A DNA stretch of 64,000 nt. It comes from Alkaliphilus peptidifermentans DSM 18978 (GTDB lineage: Bacteria > Bacillota > Clostridia > Peptostreptococcales > Natronincolaceae). Below are positions 1 to 8,657 of this stretch, one piece after another. The position numbers and the translations under genes were made by a program. Positions within the stretch are counted from its first letter, which is position 1, and the number at the start of each line of letters is the position of its first letter. The notes beneath the pieces are model-generated. The model made no database searches. It worked only from the letters and a program-made list of their open reading frames with translations, and had not been told where the DNA came from. The stretch lies in assembly GCF_900101495.1 (NCBI RefSeq), contig NZ_FMUS01000013.1, forward strand, positions 48,932 through 112,931. The letters run 5' to 3'.

Positions 1-648
1 GCTGAGGAGGGTTTATCAATTGAGCTTGTTGTATTTAATGAATATATACAGCCCAACATTCAACTATTTGAAAAGCAATTAGATGTAAATATATTTCAAC
101 ATGAACCATATTTGATCCAATTTAATGCAGACAGAAATATGGATTTAATAACAATAGCACCAACGGTGAACTTTCCAATGGGTATTTACTCGAATAAAAT
201 TTCTTCACCTACAGAATTACAAAATGGTGATAAAGTTGCTGTTCCTAATGATGCCACAAATCAAGCTAGAGCTTTAATTTTACTTGAAACTTCAGGTGTG
301 ATTAAATTAAAAGAAGGAATTGGTACAGCTGCAACGGTAAGGGATATAGTAGACAATCCTAAAGAATTAAAGATTGTTGAATTGGAGGCACCAATGCTGA
401 TTCGTGCCTTACCAGATGTTGCAGTTGGAGTTATTAATACAAACTTTATTATTGAAGCAGGTATGAACCCTGTAAGAGATTCTATCTTCATAGAAGACAA
501 AAATTCTCCCTGGGTAAACTATATTGTCACCAGACCAGAGCTTAAGGAGGATGAAAGAATCAAAAAATTAGTGGAAGTATATCATTCAGATGAAGTAAGA
601 AGGTTTATAGAAAACACCTTTCAAGGCTCAATAGTTCCAGCTTTTTAG
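1..648 (+). CDS. MetQ/NlpA-family ABC transporter substrate-binding lipoprotein (5' truncated)
   Basis: The reading frame is open from base 1, so the gene begins left of the window; about 215 C-terminal residues are visible. The protein resembles periplasmic-binding proteins of the MetQ/NlpA family, which capture methionine or related ligands outside the membrane for an ABC importer. The family pattern 'VNIFQHEPYL' near residue 35, the segment 'VAVPNDATNQARAL' near residue 78, and a late 'DVAVGVINTNF' block fit MetQ. The signal peptide and lipobox would lie outside the window. It ends 12 bases before the LarA-type gene, so the two may share a transcript; in that context the ligand could be something other than methionine. 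Family assignment is good, ligand unknown. Confidence 0.8.
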   Translation, partial: AEEGLSIELVVFNEYIQPNIQLFEKQLDVNIFQHEPYLIQFNADRNMDLITIAPTVNFPMGIYSNKISSPTELQNGDKVAVPNDATNQARALILLETSGVIKLKEGIGTAATVRDIVDNPKELKIVELEAPMLIRALPDVAVGVINTNFIIEAGMNPVRDSIFIEDKNSPWVNYIVTRPELKEDERIKKLVEVYHSDEVRRFIENTFQGSIVPAF

Positions 649-660
649 GAGGTGAGAAGT

Positions 661-1944
661 TTGACAATATACAAATTTAAGTATGGAAAAACAGAATTGC
701 AAGCCGCTATAGATGAAGGGGCCATTATTGATAACCTTATTCCAAAGAATAGTGTTCCAATTCCAGATATTCAAAAAGAGGTTTTAAAAGTAATAGAAAA
801 TCCAATAGGGGCACCACCACTTAAGGAAATTATAACATCAGGAGAAAGGGTAGTAATTATAGTAAGTGATATTACAAGGCTTTGGATTAAAACAAACAAA
901 TTTCTCAAATATATAGTAAATTATTTAAATAGTATTGGTGTATCCGATGATGATGTCAATATTTTGATAGCTCTAGGCTCCCACAGACCCTCCAGTGAAG
1001 TTGAAAAGGAATCAATTGTAGGAACAGAAGTCTATAATAGAATTAAAGTATATGATCATGATTGCTTTAGCCCAGAAGAGCTTAGTTATTTAGGAAATTC
1101 CAGCTTTAATACTCCAATTTATATTAATAAGAAGATTATTGAGGCCGATAGGGTGATTCTAACAGGTGGTATTGTATTTCATTTGTTTGCTGGATTCGGC
1201 GGTGGTGCAAAAAGCATTGTACCTGGCGTAGCAGGACTAGAGACAATCCAATATAATCATCGTCTTACCTTTAACGAAGGTCATGGAACTGGTTTAAATT
1301 TAGATGCGTGTTCAAATAAAGTGTATGGCAATCCAATGAGGGAGGATATCACAGATATCTGTAGAAAAATAAACCCAGACTTCCTTATTAATTCTGTATT
1401 AGATACAGATGGTAACTTTCTAAAATTTGTTGCTGGAGATTTTGAAAAAGCATGGCTTGAAGGCTGTGAAGTCATCCGAAATATCTATGGAATAAGTATA
1501 GAAAATAAAGCAGATATCATTATTGCTTCCGCTGGTGGCTATCCAAAGGACATCAATCTCTATCAGACTATTAAAACAATGGATAACTGCCTTTATGGAG
1601 GTAAAGATAATAGTGTTATAATTTTAATGTCAGAATGCAGTGAAGGATTAGGGGCAGCAGAGTTTCTACAATGGTTTAAATATAAAACCCTTGAGGAAAT
1701 GGAAAGAGCATTAAAGAAGAATTTTACTGTTCCTGGCTATGCTGCCTATAAAGCTGCCTATACCGGTGTTTATAGAAAACTGATACTAATATCATCATTA
1801 CCGAAGGAAGAGGTTCAACAGTTAGGCTTTATTCCAGTAAACTCGCTGGAGGATGCCCTGGAGCTGGCATATCAATTAAGTCCAGTAGACCCTAAAATAA
1901 CCCTCATGCCATATGGAGGCAATACACTTCCGATATTAAAATAA
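661..1944 (+). CDS. LarA-type (lactate racemase family, DUF2088) protein
   Basis: The protein of about 427 residues has the two-domain LarA fold signature. LarA enzymes use a covalently bound nickel-pincer nucleotide to racemise or epimerise 2-hydroxy acids. Visible family motifs are 'ALGSHRPS' (conserved His) near residue 103 and the glycine-rich 'GFGGGAKSIVPG' containing the lysine that binds the cofactor. I prefer the TTG at 661 because the AGGAGGTGAG ribosome binding site at 647-656 is correctly spaced from it; the GTG at 652 lies inside that site. The cofactor genes larB, larC and larE are not in the window. Many LarA homologues act on substrates other than lactate, so the substrate is left open. 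The gene is followed by a terminator. Confidence 0.8.
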   Translation: MTIYKFKYGKTELQAAIDEGAIIDNLIPKNSVPIPDIQKEVLKVIENPIGAPPLKEIITSGERVVIIVSDITRLWIKTNKFLKYIVNYLNSIGVSDDDVNILIALGSHRPSSEVEKESIVGTEVYNRIKVYDHDCFSPEELSYLGNSSFNTPIYINKKIIEADRVILTGGIVFHLFAGFGGGAKSIVPGVAGLETIQYNHRLTFNEGHGTGLNLDACSNKVYGNPMREDITDICRKINPDFLINSVLDTDGNFLKFVAGDFEKAWLEGCEVIRNIYGISIENKADIIIASAGGYPKDINLYQTIKTMDNCLYGGKDNSVIILMSECSEGLGAAEFLQWFKYKTLEEMERALKKNFTVPGYAAYKAAYTGVYRKLILISSLPKEEVQQLGFIPVNSLEDALELAYQLSPVDPKITLMPYGGNTLPILK

Positions 1945-1983
1945 ACAGACAATTTAAAAACGGCTTCAAGCAGGTGTTTGATG

Positions 1984-2040
1984 GGTGACTTCCATAGATA
2001 GTAGATACCTATAGAAACTGGAATCGTAGATAGAGTCGCC
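1984..2040 (+). other. Imperfect long hairpin downstream of larA-type gene
   Basis: GGTGACT at 1984-1990 pairs with AGTCGCC at 2034-2040, and inside it TTCC pairs with GGAA and ATAG with TATAG. The structure directly precedes a terminator and could be a 3' mRNA structure or a small regulatory RNA. I do not recognise it as a known riboswitch. Confidence 0.35.
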
Positions 2041-2056
2041 AATAAGTAAATATAAC

Positions 2057-2081
2057 AAGCTGCATTATATGCGGCTTTTTA
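2057..2081 (+). terminator. Rho-independent terminator
   Basis: AAGCTGC pairs with GCGGCTT around a seven-base loop and runs into TTTTT. It probably ends the MetQ-LarA transcript. Confidence 0.75.
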
Positions 2082-2085
2082 TATT

Positions 2086-2180
2086 TAATAGGAAAGTCCT
2101 ACTTTCCTATTAAGTTCGAGGTTGTTAAGGGGGCGTTCCACCTTATGATCAATTAAGAGGATACAGCGAAGTGTCCTAAG
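2086..2180 (+). ncRNA. Three-hairpin RNA element, copy 1 (unidentified)
   Basis: This is the first of two copies; the second is at 16519-16618. Hairpin 1 is a perfect 11-bp stem (TAATAGGAAAG with CTTTCCTATTA). The invariant AGGTTGTTAAG follows, then hairpin 2 (TAAGG with CCTTA), then hairpin 3 (AGGATAC, loop AGCGAA, GTGTCCT) and AAG. In both copies the element sits immediately after an intrinsic terminator. Stem sequences differ between copies while pairing is mostly kept, which argues for a functional RNA. I cannot match it to an Rfam family from memory. The remaining gap up to 2340 holds nothing else I recognise. Confidence 0.55.
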
Positions 2181-2340
2181 AAACTCAATTATAGTGATTG
2201 AAAAAATACTCAATTCTTAGAGGGAAATGGAAACTGTATAGAGAATAGTACAAAATATATCCCACTAGTCATTTATCTATGGACCATTGAAATAACTTAT
2301 CTAGAATAGAAAATCAATAAATTGAAAAATTCAGTAAATT

Positions 2341-2369
2341 TTGACTTTACACCAACATGTACGCATGAT
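2341..2369 (+). promoter_or_regulatory. araR promoter with overlapping AraR-type operator
   Basis: TTGACT (2341-2346), a 17-base spacer and CATGAT (2364-2369) make a sigma-A type promoter. The sequence AACATGTACGCATGAT at 2354-2369 lies across the spacer and -10 and resembles the operator at 3518. This suggests that the regulator represses its own gene. Confidence 0.55.
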
Positions 2370-2401
2370 ATCATTGAGTTGTACATATAAGGAGAGTGGC
2401 T

Positions 2402-3505
2402 ATGAATAATTTAAGCATGGATAATTTAAACGAACCAAAATACAAGAAATTGATAGATTATATAATAGAGTACATAAAAAATGGTGATTTAAAGCCTAAT
2501 GACAAGATTTTTTCTGAGCTTGAGCTAATGGATAGATTTAATATAAGCAGGCATACTGTTAGAAAAGCCTTTGACCGATTGGTTAATGAAGGCTGGTTGT
2601 ATAAGGTACAGGGAAAGGGTACCTTTGTCTCCTATCCGTCTGCCAATTTAAAACGAGATGGAAAATTAATTGCAGTTGTCACAACATATTTAGGAGATTA
2701 TATTTTCCCTGAGATCATTGAAGGCATTGAGAATGTCCTTACACAAAAAGGGTATAGCATTATTTTAGGTAACACTGATAATAAAATTGAGAAGGAACGG
2801 GTGGTTCTTAAAAATCTTTTGTCCAATAACCTCTGTGGGTTAATTACTGAACCCACAAAAAGCGTTTTTTCTAATCCCAATAATGATATATACCAGCAAT
2901 TTATTAATAGAGGAATTCCAATAATGTTTATAAATGGCCATTACAATGACTTTAAATCCTCATATATTATCGAAGATGATATTCATGCTGGTTATATTGC
3001 AACAAAACACTTAGTACTTGAAGGTCACGAAAGAATAGGAGGCATTTTTAAAAGTGATGATATGCAGGGACATCGGCGTTATCAAGGCTTTGTTAAGTGT
3101 CTTAGGGAATATAATATAGAAATTCCCGAGAAGGGTGTTATCTGGTATAGTACAGAAGACAGAGATGATTTTTTCAATGATAAGGATTATATTAACATTT
3201 TATTAAGAAGGCTGAATAATTGTAGTGCAGTTGTGTGCTATAATGACCAAATTGCAGTAAGGATATTAGATATATTGAAAAACAATGGACTTAGGGTTCC
3301 TGATGATTATTCTATTGTAAGTTTTGATAACTCCAACATTGCCCAGACTGCAGAGGTGAAATTAACAACAGTAGCCCATCCTAAAGCAGTTATGGGTGAA
3401 AGGGCGGCAAATGCTCTTTTAGAAATAATTGATGACAAAAGCTTGTTGATTCAAGAGAAAATGGAACCAAAATTGGTAATTAGAGAGTCAACAAAAAAAG
3501 TATAA
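2402..3505 (+). CDS. araR: AraR-type arabinose operon repressor (GntR HTH + LacI-type sensor)
   Basis: The N-terminal ~75 residues form a GntR-type winged helix ('NISRHTVRKAFDRLVNEGW', then 'VQGKGTFV'). Residues ~85-365 form a LacI/periplasmic-binding-type effector domain. This combination is the AraR architecture of Bacillus and Clostridia, in which L-arabinose releases the repressor from DNA. The ATG at 2402 is chosen over the GTG at 2396 because the AAGGAGAG at 2389-2396 spaces well to it. It lies directly upstream of the isomerase, kinase and epimerase genes, with palindromic operator-like sites before both transcripts. Full length for the family. Confidence 0.88.
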   Translation: MNNLSMDNLNEPKYKKLIDYIIEYIKNGDLKPNDKIFSELELMDRFNISRHTVRKAFDRLVNEGWLYKVQGKGTFVSYPSANLKRDGKLIAVVTTYLGDYIFPEIIEGIENVLTQKGYSIILGNTDNKIEKERVVLKNLLSNNLCGLITEPTKSVFSNPNNDIYQQFINRGIPIMFINGHYNDFKSSYIIEDDIHAGYIATKHLVLEGHERIGGIFKSDDMQGHRRYQGFVKCLREYNIEIPEKGVIWYSTEDRDDFFNDKDYINILLRRLNNCSAVVCYNDQIAVRILDILKNNGLRVPDDYSIVSFDNSNIAQTAEVKLTTVAHPKAVMGERAANALLEIIDDKSLLIQEKMEPKLVIRESTKKV

Positions 3506-3517
3506 AAAATTTGCCCC

Positions 3518-3566
3518 AACATGTACGTACAAATTTAGAGAAACACAGAAACATATGCGCATATGT
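3518..3566 (+). promoter_or_regulatory. Two palindromic AraR-type operators upstream of araA
   Basis: AACATGTACGTACAAAT (3518-3534) closely resembles the Bacillus AraR box. ACATATGCGCATATGT (3551-3566) is a perfect 16-bp palindrome and touches a possible -35 box (TTGCAT, 3566-3571) with a weak AT-rich -10 near 3589. Two sites about 32 bp apart, roughly three helical turns, would suit cooperative binding. Confidence 0.6.
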
Positions 3567-3625
3567 TGCATTTTATTCATAATTCTTTTTAAAAATTTTA
3601 TTATTATGGGGAGGTATAAAGAACA

Positions 3626-5014
3626 ATGAAGCATGGGAAACCTCAAATTGGATTACTGGGAATTATGCAGGAACTGTACGATGACATGATTCCAGGAATT
3701 ACAAAGCATCAAGAAAACTATGCAAGAGAAATTGTAAAGGAATTTTCCGATGAAGTTGAGTTGATTTTTCCAAGAGCTGCCAGGAATAGACAGGATATTG
3801 AGGAAATTGTTAAAAAGTTTAATTCTGATGATTTAGATGGAATTATGATTGTTATGCTTACCTATGGACCAGGACAAAGAATTGTAAGAGCACTGCAAAT
3901 GAACAAGCTACCAATATTATTGGCAAATACCCAACCAGTACCGTCAGTTACTGATGAATGGAATATGGATGACCTTACATACAATCAAGGTATTCATGGA
4001 GCTCAAGATACAGCAAATGCAATTTTAAGAACCTACAAAAGGACTTGTCCAATTGTATCGGGAGATTGGCGCTCTGAAAAATTTAAATACTATATTGTAG
4101 ATTGGGCGAAGGCAGCACAAACTGCCAGTGAGTTAAAGAAAATGAAGGTTGCTATTTTTGGAAGAATGGAAGGTATGGGCGATATTACCACCGATGACTC
4201 AGCATTTTTAAGAAAAATAGGGCCTCAGGTTTGTTATGAAGACATTGGTCAGATTTACAGAAATATGGAAAATATTTCGCAGCAGGAAATAGATAAACAA
4301 ATAGAAGTTGATTATCAAAATTTTATAATTGATCCTAAATTAAAAAAGGAAAATCATGAATACGCTGTTAGACTACAATTAGGCTTTAAAAAATTAATGC
4401 TGGAAAAAGGGTATAGTGGTTTCACAGCCTATTTCAATGTTTTTAAAGGAGATGGGCGATTTAAACAAATACCTATGCTGGCAGCATCTAACCTTATGGC
4501 TGAAGGCTATGGTTATGCAGCAGAAGGTGATAGCATCACTTGCTCTCTGGTGGCGGCTGGCCATGTACTGGAAGAAAATGCACATTTTACTGAAATGTAC
4601 GCCATGGACTTTGAAAAAGACTCCATGCTAATGAGTCATATGGGAGAAGGCAATTGGAAAATAGCAAAAAAAGTTGAATTAAGAGATAGAGAATTAGGCA
4701 TTGGCAATCTGGATAATCCTCCAACTACAGTGTTTATGGCTAAACCTGGTGATGCAACCTTAGTTTCTCTGGTACCTCTATGGGGAGAAAAATATAGATT
4801 AGTTATATCCTACGGTGAAATCTTAGAAACAATGGAAGTACCATTTATTGAAATGCCATATTTCCATTTCAAGCCATCTACAGGTGTCTATGAATGTAAT
4901 GATAATTGGTTAAGAAATGGTGGAACACATCATCAAGTATTACACCTTGGCGATTTAAGAAGAAGATGGAAGTTCTTATGTGAGATCCTGGATATTGAGT
5001 ATGTTGAAGTATAG
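3626..5014 (+). CDS. araA: L-arabinose/L-fucose isomerase family protein, probable L-arabinose isomerase
   Basis: The 462-residue protein belongs to the L-fucose/L-arabinose isomerase superfamily, cytosolic metal-dependent aldose-ketose isomerases. The 'YGPGQRIVRAL' segment near residue 78, the 'AAEGDSITCSL' block and 'EMYAMDFEKDSMLMSHMGEG', which supplies candidate metal-binding acidic residues and histidine, fit the family. Position between an AraR-type regulator and ribulokinase supports conversion of L-arabinose to L-ribulose. It is divergent from the classical E. coli and B. subtilis AraA, so another pentose or deoxy sugar is possible. Start at 3626 is supported by GGGGAGG upstream. Confidence 0.78.
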   Translation: MKHGKPQIGLLGIMQELYDDMIPGITKHQENYAREIVKEFSDEVELIFPRAARNRQDIEEIVKKFNSDDLDGIMIVMLTYGPGQRIVRALQMNKLPILLANTQPVPSVTDEWNMDDLTYNQGIHGAQDTANAILRTYKRTCPIVSGDWRSEKFKYYIVDWAKAAQTASELKKMKVAIFGRMEGMGDITTDDSAFLRKIGPQVCYEDIGQIYRNMENISQQEIDKQIEVDYQNFIIDPKLKKENHEYAVRLQLGFKKLMLEKGYSGFTAYFNVFKGDGRFKQIPMLAASNLMAEGYGYAAEGDSITCSLVAAGHVLEENAHFTEMYAMDFEKDSMLMSHMGEGNWKIAKKVELRDRELGIGNLDNPPTTVFMAKPGDATLVSLVPLWGEKYRLVISYGEILETMEVPFIEMPYFHFKPSTGVYECNDNWLRNGGTHHQVLHLGDLRRRWKFLCEILDIEYVEV

Positions 5015-5041
5015 ATTTACTATGAGGGAGAGTGATAATTG

Positions 5042-6709
5042 ATGAGTAAATATACCATTGGCGTTGATTATGGAACCCAATCAGGGAGGGCAGTACTTGT
5101 AAATATAGAAAATGGTGAAATCTTAGCCAGTTCTGTTCATTCCTATCCCTATGGAGTTATTGATGAAAAGCTACCAGGAACTGATATAAAATTAGAACAT
5201 GATTGGGCCCTGCAAAATCCGGATGACTATATAGAAGTGCTGGAAAAAACCATACCTTCCATATTAAGTCAAACAGGAGTTGACGTCAATGATATCATTG
5301 GACTTGGAATCGATTTTACAGCCTGTACAATGATGCCTGTTACGGAGGATGGAAGGGTGCTATGTCAGCTGGAGGAGTTCAAAACTAATCCCCATGCATG
5401 GATAAAGCTATGGAAGCATCACGCAGCTCAAGATGAAGCTGATAAGGTTAATGCAATAGCATCTGAAAGAGGAGAAGAATTTCTAAAAAGATATGGCGGA
5501 AAGATTTCCTCAGAATGGTTAATACCAAAAATTTGGCAGATATTAGATGAAGCTCCTGAAATATATGAAAAGGCCCATATCTTTATGGAGGCCACCGATT
5601 GGGTAACGATGCAGCTTACAGGCAACCTTGTAAGAAACAGCTGTACAGCTGGTTATAAGGCTATTTGGCATAAGCAAAAGGGATTCCCAGAGCCTGCTTA
5701 CTTTAAGGCATTAGATCCTGCATTAGAAAACCTGGTTGAAGAAAAATTAAAGGGCGAAATAAAGCCAATAGGCACTAAAGCAGGAACATTGACTGAAGCC
5801 ATGGCAACAAAATTAGGATTAAATACCGATGTCTGGGTTTCAGTAGGAAATGTCGATGCCCATGTATCTGCACCAGCAGTTAATGTTGTTGATCCTGGCA
5901 AAATGCTTATGATTATGGGAACATCCACCTGTGATATTCTACTGGGTGAAGAAGAAAAAATTGTTGATGGTATGTGTGGTGTTGTAGAGGATGGCGCTGT
6001 GGCAGGCTATTATGCCTTCGAAGCTGGTCAATCGGCAGTTGGAGATATATTTGAATGGTTTATAATAAACTGCGTGCCTAGCCATTATGTAGAAGATGCT
6101 AAAAAAAGAGACATAAGCATTCATCAATTACTTGAAGAAAAGGCAAGTCAGTTAAAGCCAGGGCAAAGTGGATTACTGGCATTGGATTGGTGGAATGGAA
6201 ATCGTTCAGTTTTAGTAGATACAAATTTAACTGGTTTATTTCTGGGGATGACACTTTCAACAAAACCTGAGGAAATGTATCGAGCCTTAATTGAGGCAAC
6301 AGCCTTTGGAAAAAGAATTATTATTGAAGGCTTTAGGGAAGCAGGGGTACCTGTTAATGAATTATACGCCTGTGGTGGGTTACCTGAAAAGAATAAAATG
6401 CTAATGCAAATCTATTCAGATGTTACCAATATGGAAATCAAATTATCTGCATCTGATCAAACACCAGCCCTTGGAGCTGCTATGTTTGGTGCAGTAGCTG
6501 CAGGAAGTGAAAATGGAGGCTATGATTCCATCGTAGAGGCAGCCAAACATATGGCAAGATTAAAGGATGAAAGCTATAAGCCAATTAAGGAAAATGCTGA
6601 AGTGTATAATCAATTATATAATGAATATAAAAAGCTCCATGACTATTTTGGTAGAGGTGAAAACAATGTCATGAAGCGACTTAAAAAGATTAAAGCTGAA
6701 AGTATTTAG
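5042..6709 (+). CDS. araB: Ribulokinase
   Basis: A FGGY-family carbohydrate kinase of about 555 residues that phosphorylates L-ribulose at O5 with ATP. The N-terminal '[14 protein letters not shown]' phosphate loop, the '[14 protein letters not shown]' motif typical of ribulokinases, '[11 protein letters not shown]', and the C-terminal '[18 protein letters not shown]' ATP-site motif are all present. The ATG at 5042 is preferred over the TTG at 5039. It lies 27 bases after araA and 17 bases before araD, so they are co-transcribed. Confidence 0.92.
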   Translation: MSKYTIGVDYGTQSGRAVLVNIENGEILASSVHSYPYGVIDEKLPGTDIKLEHDWALQNPDDYIEVLEKTIPSILSQTGVDVNDIIGLGIDFTACTMMPVTEDGRVLCQLEEFKTNPHAWIKLWKHHAAQDEADKVNAIASERGEEFLKRYGGKISSEWLIPKIWQILDEAPEIYEKAHIFMEATDWVTMQLTGNLVRNSCTAGYKAIWHKQKGFPEPAYFKALDPALENLVEEKLKGEIKPIGTKAGTLTEAMATKLGLNTDVWVSVGNVDAHVSAPAVNVVDPGKMLMIMGTSTCDILLGEEEKIVDGMCGVVEDGAVAGYYAFEAGQSAVGDIFEWFIINCVPSHYVEDAKKRDISIHQLLEEKASQLKPGQSGLLALDWWNGNRSVLVDTNLTGLFLGMTLSTKPEEMYRALIEATAFGKRIIIEGFREAGVPVNELYACGGLPEKNKMLMQIYSDVTNMEIKLSASDQTPALGAAMFGAVAAGSENGGYDSIVEAAKHMARLKDESYKPIKENAEVYNQLYNEYKKLHDYFGRGENNVMKRLKKIKAESI

Positions 6710-6726
6710 TTTATAGGGGGTTTTAT

Positions 6727-7425
6727 ATGCTAGATAAACTAAAAAAAGAAGTTTTAGAAGCAAACTTAGAATTGGCAAATAGAGGATTAGTTGTATATAC
6801 ATGGGGAAATGTAAGCGGTATAGACAGGGAAAAGGGTTTAATAGTTATTAAGCCGAGTGGCATAAATTATGAAGATTTAACCCTGGAGAAAATGGTAGTT
6901 GTAGACCTTCAAGGGAATATTGTTGAGGGCGAATACAAGCCTTCCTCCGATACAGCCACCCATTTAGAGCTGTACAAAGCCTTTAGTGAAATTGGTGGTG
7001 TTGTCCATACCCATTCAGAATGGGCAACCAGCTATGCTCAGGCAGGCGAAGCAATAGAGCCCCTGGGCACCACCCATGCAGATTATTTTTATAAATCAAT
7101 TCCCTGTACAAGAGATATGTTATCCAGTGAGATACAAGGTGACTACGAAAGAGAAACAGGTAAAGTCATCGTCGAAACCTTTAAGCAATTAAATCCGATG
7201 GAGGTTCCAGCAGTCCTTGTTAAGGAACATGGTCCCTTCACCTGGGGTAAGACACCTTATGATGCTGTATATCATTCTGTAGTCTTAGAAGAAATTGCAA
7301 AAATTGCTTATAAGACAAATATAATAAAAAACCATCATTGTAAGCATAGAATGAAGGAAGAATTGTTAGATAAACATTATTTAAGAAAGCATGGAAATAA
7401 AGCTTATTATGGTCAAGGTAAATAA
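6727..7425 (+). CDS. araD: L-ribulose-5-phosphate 4-epimerase
   Basis: A class II aldolase-fold protein of 232 residues, the normal length for AraD. It converts L-ribulose 5-phosphate to D-xylulose 5-phosphate. The zinc ligands are visible in 'VVHTHSEWATSYAQAG' (His-x-His) with the third histidine further on in the 'VYHSVVLEEIA' segment; 'TWGNVSGID' and 'KPSGINY' are the phosphate-binding motifs. Last of the three core arabinose genes. Confidence 0.92.
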   Translation: MLDKLKKEVLEANLELANRGLVVYTWGNVSGIDREKGLIVIKPSGINYEDLTLEKMVVVDLQGNIVEGEYKPSSDTATHLELYKAFSEIGGVVHTHSEWATSYAQAGEAIEPLGTTHADYFYKSIPCTRDMLSSEIQGDYERETGKVIVETFKQLNPMEVPAVLVKEHGPFTWGKTPYDAVYHSVVLEEIAKIAYKTNIIKNHHCKHRMKEELLDKHYLRKHGNKAYYGQGK

Positions 7426-7487
7426 GTGATTACTCTTTTTCACCTGCTGGTCATAGCTGACTAAAAAAAAGAAGGGAGGAGAGAAAC

Positions 7488-8534
7488 TTGAAATCAGAAA
7501 AAACATTAGTTGGTAGAACTAAGAAAAATCAAGATATTTTCAAGTATTCTTTAGAAAACGACAATGGCTTTACAATAAGTATTTTAAATATTGGAGCAAC
7601 AATCTATGAAATACTTGCTCCAGATAGAGACGGGAAATATGAAAATATTGTTTTATCCTATGGTGAAATAAGTGACTATGAAGAAAATCCTGATTCTATT
7701 GGTTGCGTAATCGGAAGGACAGCAGGAAGAATTTCAAAAGGGGAATTTTTATTAGATGGAGAAAAATACTACTTAGCTAAAAATGATGGAAATAATAATA
7801 TTCATGGTGGAGTTAAGGGATTTGGAAGAGTTATATGGGAGGCTACTGAAAGGGTTGATAAAGAGAGTATAAGCTTAATACTTAACTATAATAGTCCCCA
7901 CATGGAAGAGGGATTTCCTGGCAACCTAAAGGTTACAGTAACCTATGAGTTAAATAATAAAAATGAATTAAAGCTGTCCTATAGAGGAATAAGTGATAGA
8001 ATGACAGTCGTTAACTTAACAAATCACTCCTATTTTAATCTATCAGGTGAGGTTAAAAGAGACATATTGGATCATCACCTTTCTATTAATGCTGATACAG
8101 TAGCAGTTATTAACAAAGAGATTCTGCCTACAGGGGAAATTAGGGATGTGAAGGGTACTGTTTTTGACTTTAGAACATCAAAAAAAGTTGGAAAAGATAT
8201 AAATGATAATGAATTAAGAAGCTATGGGGGCTATGATCATCCATTTATCCTAAATCCTTCCACTAAGCCAACTATTCTATTGGAGGATCAAGAAAGTGGT
8301 CGATATATGGAAATTGAGACAGATCAACCAACTGTAATATTTTATACTGGCAATCATTTAAATAAAGAAATTCGTATTAATGGAGGAATGATAGCAAGAA
8401 GACATTCTGGACTTTGTTTAGAGACTCAAGACTATCCAGATGCCCCTAACCAATGTAATTTTCCCAGCAGCATTATCAATGAAGATAAAGAATATTTAGC
8501 GAATACAATATATAGATTTGGAATCCTTACATAA
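7488..8534 (+). CDS. galM: Aldose 1-epimerase (mutarotase)
   Basis: A 348-residue GalM-family protein that interconverts alpha and beta anomers of free aldoses. The catalytic histidine region 'NLTNHSYFNLSG', the N-terminal 'GCVIGRTAGRIS', and the catalytic glutamate in 'GLCLETQDYPDAPNQ' are present. The start is TTG at 7488, with GGGAGGAG well placed upstream. It follows araD by 62 bases and probably serves arabinose use as the last gene of the operon. No clear terminator follows. Confidence 0.9.
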   Translation: MKSEKTLVGRTKKNQDIFKYSLENDNGFTISILNIGATIYEILAPDRDGKYENIVLSYGEISDYEENPDSIGCVIGRTAGRISKGEFLLDGEKYYLAKNDGNNNIHGGVKGFGRVIWEATERVDKESISLILNYNSPHMEEGFPGNLKVTVTYELNNKNELKLSYRGISDRMTVVNLTNHSYFNLSGEVKRDILDHHLSINADTVAVINKEILPTGEIRDVKGTVFDFRTSKKVGKDINDNELRSYGGYDHPFILNPSTKPTILLEDQESGRYMEIETDQPTVIFYTGNHLNKEIRINGGMIARRHSGLCLETQDYPDAPNQCNFPSSIINEDKEYLANTIYRFGILT

Positions 8535-8657
8535 ATATTTAAAAACCTGTTTGTTTAAAAATCCTTGCCAATTTAAAGACTAGTAATATTAAATTACTAC
8601 ATATTTAAATTTATGTTAAAATGAGAATTGAGGGTGAAGGATTGGGAGTGGGATTTT

